Shown here in pieces: positions 8,731-16,140 of a DNA stretch of 18,078 nucleotides (positions are counted from its first letter, which is position 1; every line of letters begins with the position of its first letter). Both the position numbers and the translations under genes were made by a program. Location of the stretch: contig JAZSPR010000134.1 of assembly GCA_045537555.1 (NCBI GenBank), positions 1 through 18,078 of the forward strand. Reading direction: 5' to 3'. The stretch comes from UBA1081 sp045537555. Lineage in GTDB: Bacteria; Bacillota; Clostridia; Oscillospirales; Acutalibacteraceae. The notes beneath the pieces were generated by a model that ran no database searches, had not been told where the DNA came from, and was given only the letters and a program-made list of their open reading frames with translations.

Positions 8731-8768
8731 TGAGGCATCTGTCGTTTGCAGGTGCCTCAATTTATTTT
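8731..8768 (+). terminator. Intrinsic terminator after the TM2 gene
   Basis: TGAGGCATCTG (8731-8741), a 7-base loop and CAGGTGCCTCA (8749-8759) pair over 11 positions including one G-U, followed by ATTTATTTT. Confidence 0.8.
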
Positions 8769-8847
8769 AAAACATGGCATAAGCTACAAAAACAAAACTT
8801 ATTTTATAACACTTTCCCCAAAAATAAGGAACTTATGCTTTTCACTA

Positions 8848-8876
8848 TTGCCAAATTGGTAATATTATGCTATGAT
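8848..8876 (+). promoter_or_regulatory. Promoter of the phosphodiester glycosidase gene (extended -10)
   Basis: TTGCCA (8848-8853), a 17-base spacer and TATGAT (8871-8876), with TG at 8868-8869 giving an extended -10. The -35 and spacer overlap an imperfect inverted repeat, TTGCCAA then TTGGTAA (8848-8862), which could be an operator. The gene's ribosome site is AAAGGAG about 11 bases before its ATG. Confidence 0.65.
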
Positions 8877-8909
8877 TAATTACATAATAAAAAAAGGAGC
8901 GGATTTTTC

Positions 8910-10172
8910 ATGAAAACAATCCACAATACCAAAAGATTTACTGCGGTATTATTAAGCATCCTCGTCCTCTTATCTTCATTTGCGCCTTGCGTAAGTGCAG
9001 AAGGTTCATGGATTGACGAAAGCAAACTTTATACCGACAGACAGATCACATCAACAAACACATATAAGCTTGTTGGCGGACTTACAGAAAGACACGTTGT
9101 TTTCAACAATGCAAAAAAGAACAACCAGATTAAAGGTTATGTTATGGAAGTTGATATCAACGATCCCGACATTTCTGTTATTGCAGGCTACAATGACGGT
9201 ACAACAGATGAATGGAAGATGTCAACTGTCAAATCACAGACTCAGCACGTTGAAGCAAAGGGCATCAATGTTGTCGGCGCTGTAAACGGCGGCGGTTTCA
9301 ACACATCAACAGGCGAACCTGCAGGCGTATTCGTGATGAACGGTTCAGTTGTTCACACAGGCGGATATCAGCCCTTCTTTGCAATCCTCAAAGACGGCAC
9401 TCCTGTTGTAAGATCAGCAGGTGAAAGAACAGATGACGTAAAAGAAGCTGTAGCAGGCATGGCAATTCTTGTTGTAAACGGCAACATTGTTGACCACACT
9501 GCAGATACAGCTCTTCATCCCAGAACAGCTGTAGGTATCAAAGCTGACGGTTCACTCGTTTTCTTTGTAGCAGACGGCAGACAGCAGCCCGCATCAGTCG
9601 GCATGACATATACTGACCTTGCACACACAATGCTTGCACTCGGCAGTGTTAACGCTATGGCTCTTGACGGTGGCGGATCATCAATCATGCTCACTCAGAG
9701 AGAAGGCACAGATGATCTCGGCGTAAGAAATGTTCCCAGTTACGCAGGTATCGAAAGACCTGTTGCAACATCTCTTATGATCTGCACAGAAGCAAAGCCC
9801 ACAAATGAATATGACCACGTAGCATTCTCAATTGATAAGATTTTTGTAGCTCCCTTAACACCCGCATCATTCAGCGTAATCGGTGTTGACAAATACGGCT
9901 ACAAAGCAGGTATGCCCGAAGACGGATATCTTGAACTCGCAGACAAGTCATTCGGAAGCATCACAGGTTCAACATTCATGTCAAGCATAAAAACAGGCAA
10001 GACAACAATCAATTACATTATTGACGGTGAAGTTGCAGCTTCTATTCCTGTAGAAGTTTCAAATGAAGCTGATAACCTTATCACAGCAGCACTCAAGAGA
10101 ATTCTGCAGGCATTTGCAAATATCTTCAACCTCATGCAGACATTCTTTGAAAAGATTAATGAAAGAATCTGA
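8910..10172 (+). CDS. Secreted phosphodiester glycosidase family protein (NAGPA-like)
   Basis: The family contains the enzyme that removes alpha-GlcNAc from phosphodiester-linked mannose 6-phosphate in animals; bacterial members are thought to cleave sugar-phosphodiester bonds in wall or exopolysaccharides, but the substrate here is unknown. It has 420 residues. A signal peptide at 1-30 has a basic start, a hydrophobic core and a VSA cleavage site. The catalytic domain covers about residues 60-295, with signature motifs GAVNGGGFN, HPRTAVG (203-209), ADGRQ (221-225) and LDGGGSS (252-258). A small beta-type domain follows (about 300-380). The last 31 residues (390-420) form a hydrophobic amphipathic helix, ending FFEKINERI, similar in style to the tail of the esterase encoded downstream. 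The protein probably acts outside the membrane, perhaps held to the surface by this tail. It is monocistronic, with its own promoter and terminator. Confidence 0.9.
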   Translation: MKTIHNTKRFTAVLLSILVLLSSFAPCVSAEGSWIDESKLYTDRQITSTNTYKLVGGLTERHVVFNNAKKNNQIKGYVMEVDINDPDISVIAGYNDGTTDEWKMSTVKSQTQHVEAKGINVVGAVNGGGFNTSTGEPAGVFVMNGSVVHTGGYQPFFAILKDGTPVVRSAGERTDDVKEAVAGMAILVVNGNIVDHTADTALHPRTAVGIKADGSLVFFVADGRQQPASVGMTYTDLAHTMLALGSVNAMALDGGGSSIMLTQREGTDDLGVRNVPSYAGIERPVATSLMICTEAKPTNEYDHVAFSIDKIFVAPLTPASFSVIGVDKYGYKAGMPEDGYLELADKSFGSITGSTFMSSIKTGKTTINYIIDGEVAASIPVEVSNEADNLITAALKRILQAFANIFNLMQTFFEKINERI

Positions 10173-10186
10173 TAATCAGACTATTT

Positions 10187-10215
10187 ACGGAGCTGTGTTC
10201 AACAGCTCCGTTTTT
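10187..10215 (+). terminator. Intrinsic terminator after the phosphodiester glycosidase gene
   Basis: ACGGAGCTGT (10187-10196), a 5-base loop and ACAGCTCCGT (10202-10211) form a perfect 10-base stem, followed by TTTTA. Confidence 0.88.
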
Positions 10216-10218
10216 ATA

Positions 10219-10248
10219 TTGATTTTTTATACATAATCATGTTATTAT
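10219..10248 (+). promoter_or_regulatory. Possible promoter of the rhamnosidase gene
   Basis: TTGATT (10219-10224), an 18-base spacer and TATTAT (10243-10248) with TG at 10240-10241. It is weaker than the other promoters in the window, as might suit an induced gene. No operator was recognised. The ribosome site AAGGAAAG lies just upstream of the ATG. Confidence 0.4.
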
Positions 10249-10288
10249 TTTGTCGAAGATTATTTATATATAAAAGGAAAGACACAAA

Positions 10289-12553
10289 ATGAAATATCCC
10301 GCAAATTTCATATGGGCATCGGGTGAAATGACGACTCTTGACAGTCATATCCCCGCCCCTCTTTTCAGAAAGACTTTCATATCAGACATCAAAACCTCAG
10401 CACATATCGTAATCACAGCCTGCGGTTTTTATGAGCTTTATGTAAACGGAAAAAATTACACAAAAGGTGCTCTCGCTTCATACATAAGTAATCCCGAGCA
10501 TTACATTTATTATGATGAATATGATATCCCGATAAACAAAGGAAAAAATGCTGTGGGAGTTATTCTGGGCAACGGTTTTCAGAACAATCCCGGCGGATAT
10601 ATCTGGGATTTTGACAAATCGTCATTCAGAAGTGCCCCGAAGTTTGCATTATCTGCAGAATGGGAAGCAAGTGACGGAAAAAAAGTTCATTTTGAAAGTG
10701 ACGAAAACTTTTTGACAGCCCCCTCACCCATAATTTTTGACGATTACCGTTTCGGCGAGCATTACGATGCAAGGCTTGAAAAAGACGGCTGGGCTGAGCC
10801 TGACTTCAATGACTCAGACTGGAAGAACGCACAAAAAGCACCGAAAAATAACGGCGAACCGAAAATATGCGAAGCTGAGCCGATTGTTGTAACAAATGAG
10901 CGAAAACCCGTTTCAATCACAAAAGAGGGAGACGGTTTCCGTTTCGATTTCGGCGTAAACTGTGCAGGTGTATGCAGGCTTTGTGTAAACGGCACCGAAG
11001 GTCAGCAGATTGAAATGATTCACGTTGAAAGGCTTGATGATGATAAGATTTCTTACGAAGGCTTATGGTTTTTCAGAAATGAAGAGCAATGGAATCATGA
11101 CATTCCTCTCATTCACAAAGACATTTACATCTGCAAAGGTAAAGAAAAAGAAATTTATACACCCCGATTTACTTACCACGGATTCAGATATGTTCTTGTA
11201 AGGGGAATCACCGAAGAGCAGGCAACAAAAGACCTTCTGACATTTGTTGTTATGAATTCCGATATAAAAGAGCGCGGCGGATTCTCCTGCTCGGATAAAA
11301 CTGCAAACACTCTGCAGGAAATGACAAAAAGAAGTGACCTTTCAAACTTTTATTACTTCCCTACGGACTGTCCTCAGCGTGAAAAGAACGGCTGGACAGC
11401 AGACGCCGCATTATCTGCAGAACAGATGCTACTGAACTTTTCCGTTGAAACAAGCTATCGTGAATGGCTCAGAAACATCTGCAAAGCTCAGGATAAAAAC
11501 GGAATGATTCCCGGAATTGTGCCCACATGCACATGGGGTTACGGCAGAGGTTTCGGACCTTCGTGGGACTGTGTTCTTGCATGGCTTCCCTATTATGTTT
11601 ATATTTACAGGGGAACAACCGATATGATTCACGAAAGCCGTGAAGCTCTTATTCGTTATCTCGATTTCCTTGAATCAGATATAAATGAAGACGGTCTTCT
11701 CTGCAGAGGGCTCGGTGACTGGTGTCACGTGGGCAGAAAAGCGGATGACTATATTGCTCCGCTTGAATTCACATCAACAGTTTCAGGTATGGATATAGCA
11801 GAAAAAACTGAATTCATATTCAACGAAACAGGAATGAAAGAAGAAGCTGAAAAAGCACACGCTCTCTCTGTAAAACTCAGAAAAGCACTCAGAGAAAAGC
11901 ATATTGATACAGAAACAATGACCGCATCGGGTAACTGTCAGACTTCTCAGGCACTTGCAATTTATCATAATCTTTTCACGGACGATGAAAAACCTGAAGC
12001 CGTAAAGAAGCTTATTGAACTTATAAATGAAAAGAACGGTCATATGGATGTAGGCGTTCTCGGTGCAAGGGTATTGTTCCATGTTCTCGCAAACGAAGGC
12101 TACGCCGACCTTGCTTTCAACATGATTGTAAGGGATGACTATCCGTCATACGGCAACTGGATAAAACAGGGTGCAACTTCACTCTGGGAACAGTTTGATT
12201 CAGACCTTTCAAAGGTTTCTTCAATGAATCACCATTTCTGGGGTGACATCAGCAGTTGGTTTATTCAGTATATCGCAGGAATCAGGCTCAATCCTGAAAG
12301 AAACAATGTTAACGAAGTAAACATCGAGCCTCTCTTCATTTCAGAACTTGACTTTGCAGACGGTTATCATATTGCGCCTGCGGGAAAAATCAGCACTCAT
12401 TGGGAGCGAAAGAGTGAAGAAATTAAACTCACAATTGAAGCTCCCGATTGCATGAAAGGTATTATAAAACTGCCTGAAAATTACATTTTTGATGATAACA
12501 AGTCGGAAAAAGAGCTTAAAACAGGTTCTTATATAATAAAGTATATAAAATAA
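10289..12553 (+). CDS. Intracellular alpha-L-rhamnosidase, GH78 family
   Basis: Releases terminal alpha-linked L-rhamnose from plant pectins, flavonoid glycosides or bacterial polysaccharides by an inverting mechanism. It has 754 residues and no signal peptide, so it works in the cytoplasm on imported oligosaccharides. In order: an N-terminal beta domain with the typical CGFYELYVNGKNYTKG segment (about 45-62), further beta domains to about residue 330, then the alpha/alpha-barrel catalytic domain. That domain carries DCPQREKNGWTADA, in which E365 is the likely general acid, and GATSLWEQFDSD, in which E634 is the likely base. SMNHHFWGDISSWF follows, and a C-terminal beta domain ends the protein. 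Catalytic roles are assigned from family knowledge. It is flanked by two secreted-protein genes but no sugar transporter or rhamnose catabolism genes are adjacent. Codon use matches the left part of the window. Confidence 0.93.
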   Translation: MKYPANFIWASGEMTTLDSHIPAPLFRKTFISDIKTSAHIVITACGFYELYVNGKNYTKGALASYISNPEHYIYYDEYDIPINKGKNAVGVILGNGFQNNPGGYIWDFDKSSFRSAPKFALSAEWEASDGKKVHFESDENFLTAPSPIIFDDYRFGEHYDARLEKDGWAEPDFNDSDWKNAQKAPKNNGEPKICEAEPIVVTNERKPVSITKEGDGFRFDFGVNCAGVCRLCVNGTEGQQIEMIHVERLDDDKISYEGLWFFRNEEQWNHDIPLIHKDIYICKGKEKEIYTPRFTYHGFRYVLVRGITEEQATKDLLTFVVMNSDIKERGGFSCSDKTANTLQEMTKRSDLSNFYYFPTDCPQREKNGWTADAALSAEQMLLNFSVETSYREWLRNICKAQDKNGMIPGIVPTCTWGYGRGFGPSWDCVLAWLPYYVYIYRGTTDMIHESREALIRYLDFLESDINEDGLLCRGLGDWCHVGRKADDYIAPLEFTSTVSGMDIAEKTEFIFNETGMKEEAEKAHALSVKLRKALREKHIDTETMTASGNCQTSQALAIYHNLFTDDEKPEAVKKLIELINEKNGHMDVGVLGARVLFHVLANEGYADLAFNMIVRDDYPSYGNWIKQGATSLWEQFDSDLSKVSSMNHHFWGDISSWFIQYIAGIRLNPERNNVNEVNIEPLFISELDFADGYHIAPAGKISTHWERKSEEIKLTIEAPDCMKGIIKLPENYIFDDNKSEKELKTGSYIIKYIK

Positions 12554-12657
12554 GAATTAATTAATTTTATATATTAATGTTTTATTCTTAAAAAGAACAA
12601 ATTCTGTTAACAATTTAATTCTATACTTTAATCAAACAATCACACGGAGGTTTTAAA

Positions 12658-13731
12658 ATGAAAAAAATAATTTCTGTTATTCTTGCAGTTCTTATGCTCT
12701 GCTCAACAGGCGTAATCTCAGTTTTTGCAACAGATGCAGAACTTCCCCTTTCAGCAGGTCTTGAAACATTACAGGCAGCTTTTGAGAAGGGAAAAGGTCC
12801 CGAAATCAACGGTTACACAATTGACTACCGTTATTTTTCACCTGTAAAGGCTGACGACACAACAAAATATCCTCTTGTAATCTGGCTTCACGGTATGGGC
12901 GACGGCTCAACAGAAGGCAAGCAGATTGAAAAAAGCAACGTTGCTTTCTGGGCATCAGACGAATATCAGGCAAGATTCAGAGACACAAACGGTGCATTCA
13001 TTCTTGCAGCACGTTCACCCGAAGAAAAACTTGTTTTTTGGGATGACACAGTAATCTATCCTTTAAGAGCTGCAATTGACGATTTCATTTCAAAAAATGC
13101 AGACAATGTTGACACAACCAAAATCTACATCGGCGGTTACTCAATGGGCGGTAAGATGACACTCAAGATGTCTGTTGCTTATCCCGAAATGTTTGCAGCG
13201 GCATTCCCCATCTGCCCCGCATGGTCACCTTCAGAAGAACAGGCATCTCTTATTGCTGACATTCCCGTATGGCTCACATCAGGCAAAGGTGATCCCCTTG
13301 TAAACTATCAGACATCAGTAACACCCACATGGGAAAAGATTGTTAAAAACAGCAACGTTGCATCTGACTGCCGTTTTTCAACTCTCAACAAGGTAAAATA
13401 TGCTGACGGCACAAATACATCAAGTGCTCATCATGCATGGTTTGCAGTAAACAACGATATGTTCTCAGCAGAAAACGGTGACTATCCTGAAATGTCAACA
13501 GTAAACGGTCTCGGCGAAGCTGTTGTCCTCACATATCCCGAAGGTATGATTTCCTGGCTTTCACAGTTCAGTTCAGACTTTGACGGCACACCTGCAACAG
13601 ACTCAGGAAACATCCCCGTAACAGAAAAAACACATAACCTCTTCTCAATTGACACAATCGTTGAGTTCTTCAGGACAATTATCAATCTTTTCAAAAAGAT
13701 TATGGACACATTATTCGGTTTTTTAAAATAA
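12658..13731 (+). CDS. Secreted alpha/beta-hydrolase esterase (PHB-depolymerase/feruloyl-esterase-like)
   Basis: Likely an extracellular carbohydrate esterase that removes acyl groups such as acetyl or feruloyl; the true substrate cannot be read from the sequence. It has 357 residues, with a signal peptide at about 1-24 (VFA cleavage). The alpha/beta-hydrolase fold is at about 50-310. The oxyanion-loop motif is WLHGMGDG, the nucleophile is S162 in GGYSMGG, the probable acid is D212 in SGKGDPLV, and the histidine is H258 or H259 in SSAHHAWF. Residues 326-357 form a hydrophobic amphipathic tail (EFFRTIINLFKKIMD and on) separated from the fold by a Thr/Ser-rich linker. ACGGAGG 7 bases before the ATG supports the start. 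No strong promoter is seen in the 104-base upstream gap, which holds a TATACT (12622-12627) without a good -35 and a small TTCTT/AAGAA dyad, so weak read-through from the rhamnosidase gene is possible. Confidence 0.88.
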   Translation: MKKIISVILAVLMLCSTGVISVFATDAELPLSAGLETLQAAFEKGKGPEINGYTIDYRYFSPVKADDTTKYPLVIWLHGMGDGSTEGKQIEKSNVAFWASDEYQARFRDTNGAFILAARSPEEKLVFWDDTVIYPLRAAIDDFISKNADNVDTTKIYIGGYSMGGKMTLKMSVAYPEMFAAAFPICPAWSPSEEQASLIADIPVWLTSGKGDPLVNYQTSVTPTWEKIVKNSNVASDCRFSTLNKVKYADGTNTSSAHHAWFAVNNDMFSAENGDYPEMSTVNGLGEAVVLTYPEGMISWLSQFSSDFDGTPATDSGNIPVTEKTHNLFSIDTIVEFFRTIINLFKKIMDTLFGFLK

Positions 13732-13747
13732 TCAGAGCATAAAAATT

Positions 13748-13788
13748 GGGGCTGTAAAAAAACTTTTGTTTTTTTACAGCCCCTTTTT
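13748..13788 (+). terminator. Strong intrinsic terminator after the esterase gene
   Basis: GGGGCTGT plus seven A (13748-13762), a 6-base loop, then seven T plus ACAGCCCC (13769-13783) form a perfect 15-base stem followed by TTTTT. On the minus strand it also ends in a T-rich run (AATTTTT), so it may stop transcription from both sides. Confidence 0.93.
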
Positions 13789-13814
13789 AGGGGATAGGAA
13801 AAAATGCGCAGAAT

Positions 13815-13900
13815 GAACAAACTGAGCCCAAACAACGCATCTGCGTTGTTTGGGGTTACCCGAAGGCGTACAAAGGTACGCCGAGTGGCGAAGTTTGTTT
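13815..13900. repeat. Compact three-stem inverted-repeat element, structured RNA or mobile repeat candidate
   Basis: Three nested inverted repeats fold as a three-way junction. The outer arms are AACAAACT (13816-13823) and AGTTTGTT (13892-13899). The first inner hairpin is CCCAAACAACGCA (13827-13839) with TGCGTTGTTTGGG (13842-13854), a perfect 13-base match over a 2-base centre. The second is GGCGTAC (13865-13871) and GTACGCC (13876-13882) with loop AAAG. The element lies after the esterase terminator and before the end of the flavin reductase gene. It is more GC-rich than the bases around it. It has no tRNA-type T-loop. It could be a non-coding RNA, a REP-like or MITE-like repeat, or a DNA structure. 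An extended -10 (TG, one base, TATAAA) facing leftward overlaps its right edge, which is only suggestive. The following bases 13901-14040 are AT-rich; I see no gene or clear terminator there. Confidence 0.6.
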
Positions 13901-14040
13901 ATAGCATAAAACAATAAATTATATTAGTTTTATCAATTATGATTGTTTTTTCAGGTTTTTTAGTGCTATCAGCATAATGAAAACCCTTATTTTGCGTGTT
14001 TTATGCGGTCTGCACTTTTTTTACATCCCCTTTCGTTATA

Positions 14041-14601
14041 TCAATCTTTAAGTTTCTTTCCGTCACAGAAAGCTTTTCCGACGGCTTTCCCGAGAGTCAG
14101 ATAATTATGATTCACGGGGTCGTAAGTTATAGGGCTGAATTTTGAAAGGTCAATCTTGCCGTCCGTGAGTATTCTTTCATCTGCACTCACATTCACAATT
14201 TCACCCACAAGTCTGCATGATTCTTCATCATAGCTTTTGAGCTTGCATTCAAGTGCCATGGGAAGTTCCTCAAAAAGGGGAGCATTCACAACTTCGCTTT
14301 TTACTGCAGTCCAGCCGGCTTTTCTGATTTTATCAGGCTCATTGTTACCTGAAACAAGTCCGACATAGTCTGCTGAAACGAGATTGTTTACATCTGCAAT
14401 ACTTACCGTAAAAGCACCCGATTCCATAACATTCTTTGCTGTTTTGTGGTCATCGCTTACGCAGATTGATATTTCATTTTCTTCACTTATTCCGCCCCAT
14501 GCGGCATTCATCGCATCGGGGATACCGTTTTCATCATATGTGCCGATAATGAGCACGGGCATAGGATAAAGCATCGGCTTTGAACCGAAATTTTTTCTCA
14601 T
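14041..14601 (-). CDS. Flavin reductase-like FMN-binding split-barrel protein
   Basis: 186 residues of the flavin reductase family, which bind FMN and usually reduce free flavin with NAD(P)H for a partner enzyme; some members are electron-transfer proteins of unknown partner. The typical N-terminal PMPVLIIGTYDENGIPDAMNAAW, with a Trp-Gly-Gly turn, and SICVSDDHKTAKNV segments match the FMN-binding part of the family. The C-terminus has the usual PITYDPVNHNYLTLGKAVGKAF. The start is supported by GAGGAGAG just upstream. It is 12 bases behind the symporter gene, and its ribosome site overlaps the symporter stop codon region, so the two are co-transcribed and probably translationally coupled. No link between an amino-acid symporter and a flavin reductase is known to me; the pairing may be accidental. 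Confidence 0.85.
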   Translation of the reverse strand: MRKNFGSKPMLYPMPVLIIGTYDENGIPDAMNAAWGGISEENEISICVSDDHKTAKNVMESGAFTVSIADVNNLVSADYVGLVSGNNEPDKIRKAGWTAVKSEVVNAPLFEELPMALECKLKSYDEESCRLVGEIVNVSADERILTDGKIDLSKFSPITYDPVNHNYLTLGKAVGKAFCDGKKLKD

Positions 14602-14613
14602 AACAAACTCTCC

Positions 14614-16014
14614 TCATTTCCAATAATCAACATCGTCAGGCAAGTCAATATTCTTTGCTCTGAATACGGGGTCAACCCCCTCTTTACGCTGTTTTGTGTA
14701 GTCATTGATTGCCCTTACGGCATACTTACTCAGAATAAGAATAACGGGAATATTTATAAGTGTCATAGCACCCATTGTAATGTCTGCAATATTCCAGAGC
14801 ATATCGGCACTTAAGCCTGCCCCGACAAAGATAAGAACAGCAGCAATGATGTGATAAGCATGCTGAATTCTCTTTGAAGGTACTTTCTTAAAAATATGTG
14901 TAACAGCCTGATCAACATAATAAAGATTGCCCAGAAGTGTTGTAAACGCAAAAAGAATCATCGCAACGGTAATAAAGATGGGACCGAAACCGCCGAGAGT
15001 TTTTGCAAGTGCCGCCTGAACATAAGGAGCACCTGACATTTCAGCCGTAGGTTCAACACCGGAACACATACACAAGAATGCAGTAGCGGAACAGACAAGA
15101 ATCGTGTCAATAAAAACTGAAAGCACCTGAACAAGTCCCTGCTTTACGGGATGTTTAACATCTGCAGAAGCCGAAGCATTGGGAGCAGAGCCGACACCGG
15201 CTTCGTTTGAGAAAAGACCTCTCTTGATGCCGTACATAACACATGAACCGCTGAAACCACCGAAAATTGCTTCAAAATCGAATGCACCCCTGAAAATTTC
15301 AGAAAAAACTGAGGGCAGATTTTTCACATTAAGAGCTATGATAACAATTGACACACCGATATATGCAACACCCATAACAGGAACGAGAACACTTGTAACT
15401 TTAACAACTCTCTTACCGCCGCCGAGAAGACAGTAACCGACAAGCACGGCAATAACAAATCCGATAATCCACGGAGTTGTCTTTGCATCATAGAATGAAT
15501 AACCCGAGAATGTTGACTGCAGATTGTATGAAGCAAGCATATTAAAGCCTACACCGTATGTGACAATAAGGAATACAGAAAAAATAACCGAAAGTACACG
15601 TGATTTAAGTCCCTGCTCGATGTAATATGCGGGACCGCCATAGCAACCGTCGGGACCTTTTTTCTTGTAAATCTGCGCAAGTGTACTTTCGATAAGTGCT
15701 GATGCACCGCCTATGAATGCAATTACCCACATCCAGAAAACAGAACCGAAACCGCCGAGACAAAGGGCTGTTGAAACACCTATGATATTACCTGTGCCTA
15801 CTCGTGATGCCGTTGAAACCATAAGCGCCTGAAAAGACGAAACGCCTTTTCCGTCAGCAGGTTTCTCAGTTACGGCTTTAATCTGCTCTTTAAAAAGCCT
15901 GAACTGTGCAAATTTTGTGCGGAAAGTGAAAAATAATCCGCCTGCAACAAGCAGAATAATGAGAATATAACTGTATAAAACATTGTTAACCGAAGATACT
16001 ATCTGTTCAAACAT
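14614..16014 (-). CDS. Sodium:amino-acid (alanine/glycine) symporter, AGCS family
   Basis: Inner-membrane secondary transporter that takes up alanine, glycine or a related small amino acid with Na+. It has 466 residues, normal for the family, with about ten to eleven hydrophobic segments. Family signatures are STASRVGTGNIIGVSTAL (about residues 66-83), GPDGCYGGPAYYIEQGL, and RGLFSNEAGVGSAPNASAS. The strict substrate cannot be decided from sequence. The start MFEQIVSSV is preceded by AAAGGAAA. It is the first gene of a two-gene unit with the flavin reductase gene and is driven by a clear promoter; the divergent neighbour is the fucosidase gene. Codon use matches the left part of the window. 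Confidence 0.95.
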   Translation of the reverse strand: MFEQIVSSVNNVLYSYILIILLVAGGLFFTFRTKFAQFRLFKEQIKAVTEKPADGKGVSSFQALMVSTASRVGTGNIIGVSTALCLGGFGSVFWMWVIAFIGGASALIESTLAQIYKKKGPDGCYGGPAYYIEQGLKSRVLSVIFSVFLIVTYGVGFNMLASYNLQSTFSGYSFYDAKTTPWIIGFVIAVLVGYCLLGGGKRVVKVTSVLVPVMGVAYIGVSIVIIALNVKNLPSVFSEIFRGAFDFEAIFGGFSGSCVMYGIKRGLFSNEAGVGSAPNASASADVKHPVKQGLVQVLSVFIDTILVCSATAFLCMCSGVEPTAEMSGAPYVQAALAKTLGGFGPIFITVAMILFAFTTLLGNLYYVDQAVTHIFKKVPSKRIQHAYHIIAAVLIFVGAGLSADMLWNIADITMGAMTLINIPVILILSKYAVRAINDYTKQRKEGVDPVFRAKNIDLPDDVDYWK

Positions 16015-16044
16015 ATTATTTTCCTTTCAAATTTGCTAAGCGAC

Positions 16045-16073
16045 ATTATACTATAAAATCAATCTTAAATCAA
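16045..16073 (-). promoter_or_regulatory. Sigma-A promoter of the symporter-flavin reductase unit
   Basis: On the minus strand TTGATT (16068-16073), a 17-base spacer and a perfect TATAAT (16045-16050). Predicted start is near 16038, giving a short leader of about 25 bases that holds the ribosome site. Confidence 0.78.
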
Positions 16074-16095
16074 CATAATAATGAATATATTTTTC

Positions 16096-16124
16096 TTGCT
16101 TTTTTCTTTTTTATCAATTATAAT
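16096..16124 (+). promoter_or_regulatory. Sigma-A promoter of the fucosidase gene
   Basis: TTGCTT (16096-16101), a 17-base spacer and a perfect TATAAT (16119-16124). The predicted start is near 16131, only about 10 bases before the ATG at 16141. This excludes the upstream in-frame ATG at 16081 as the start. Confidence 0.7.
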
Positions 16125-16140
16125 AAAACATGGTGATTAT

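Noticed and set aside
13815..13900. Degenerate tRNA gene
   Set aside because: It looks clover-like, but has three rather than four stems, no GTTCRA T-loop and no plausible anticodon loop.
16081..16140. N-terminal extension or signal peptide of the fucosidase
   Set aside because: The open frame extends upstream, but there is no ribosome site at 16081 and the -35/-10 promoter elements fall within this stretch.
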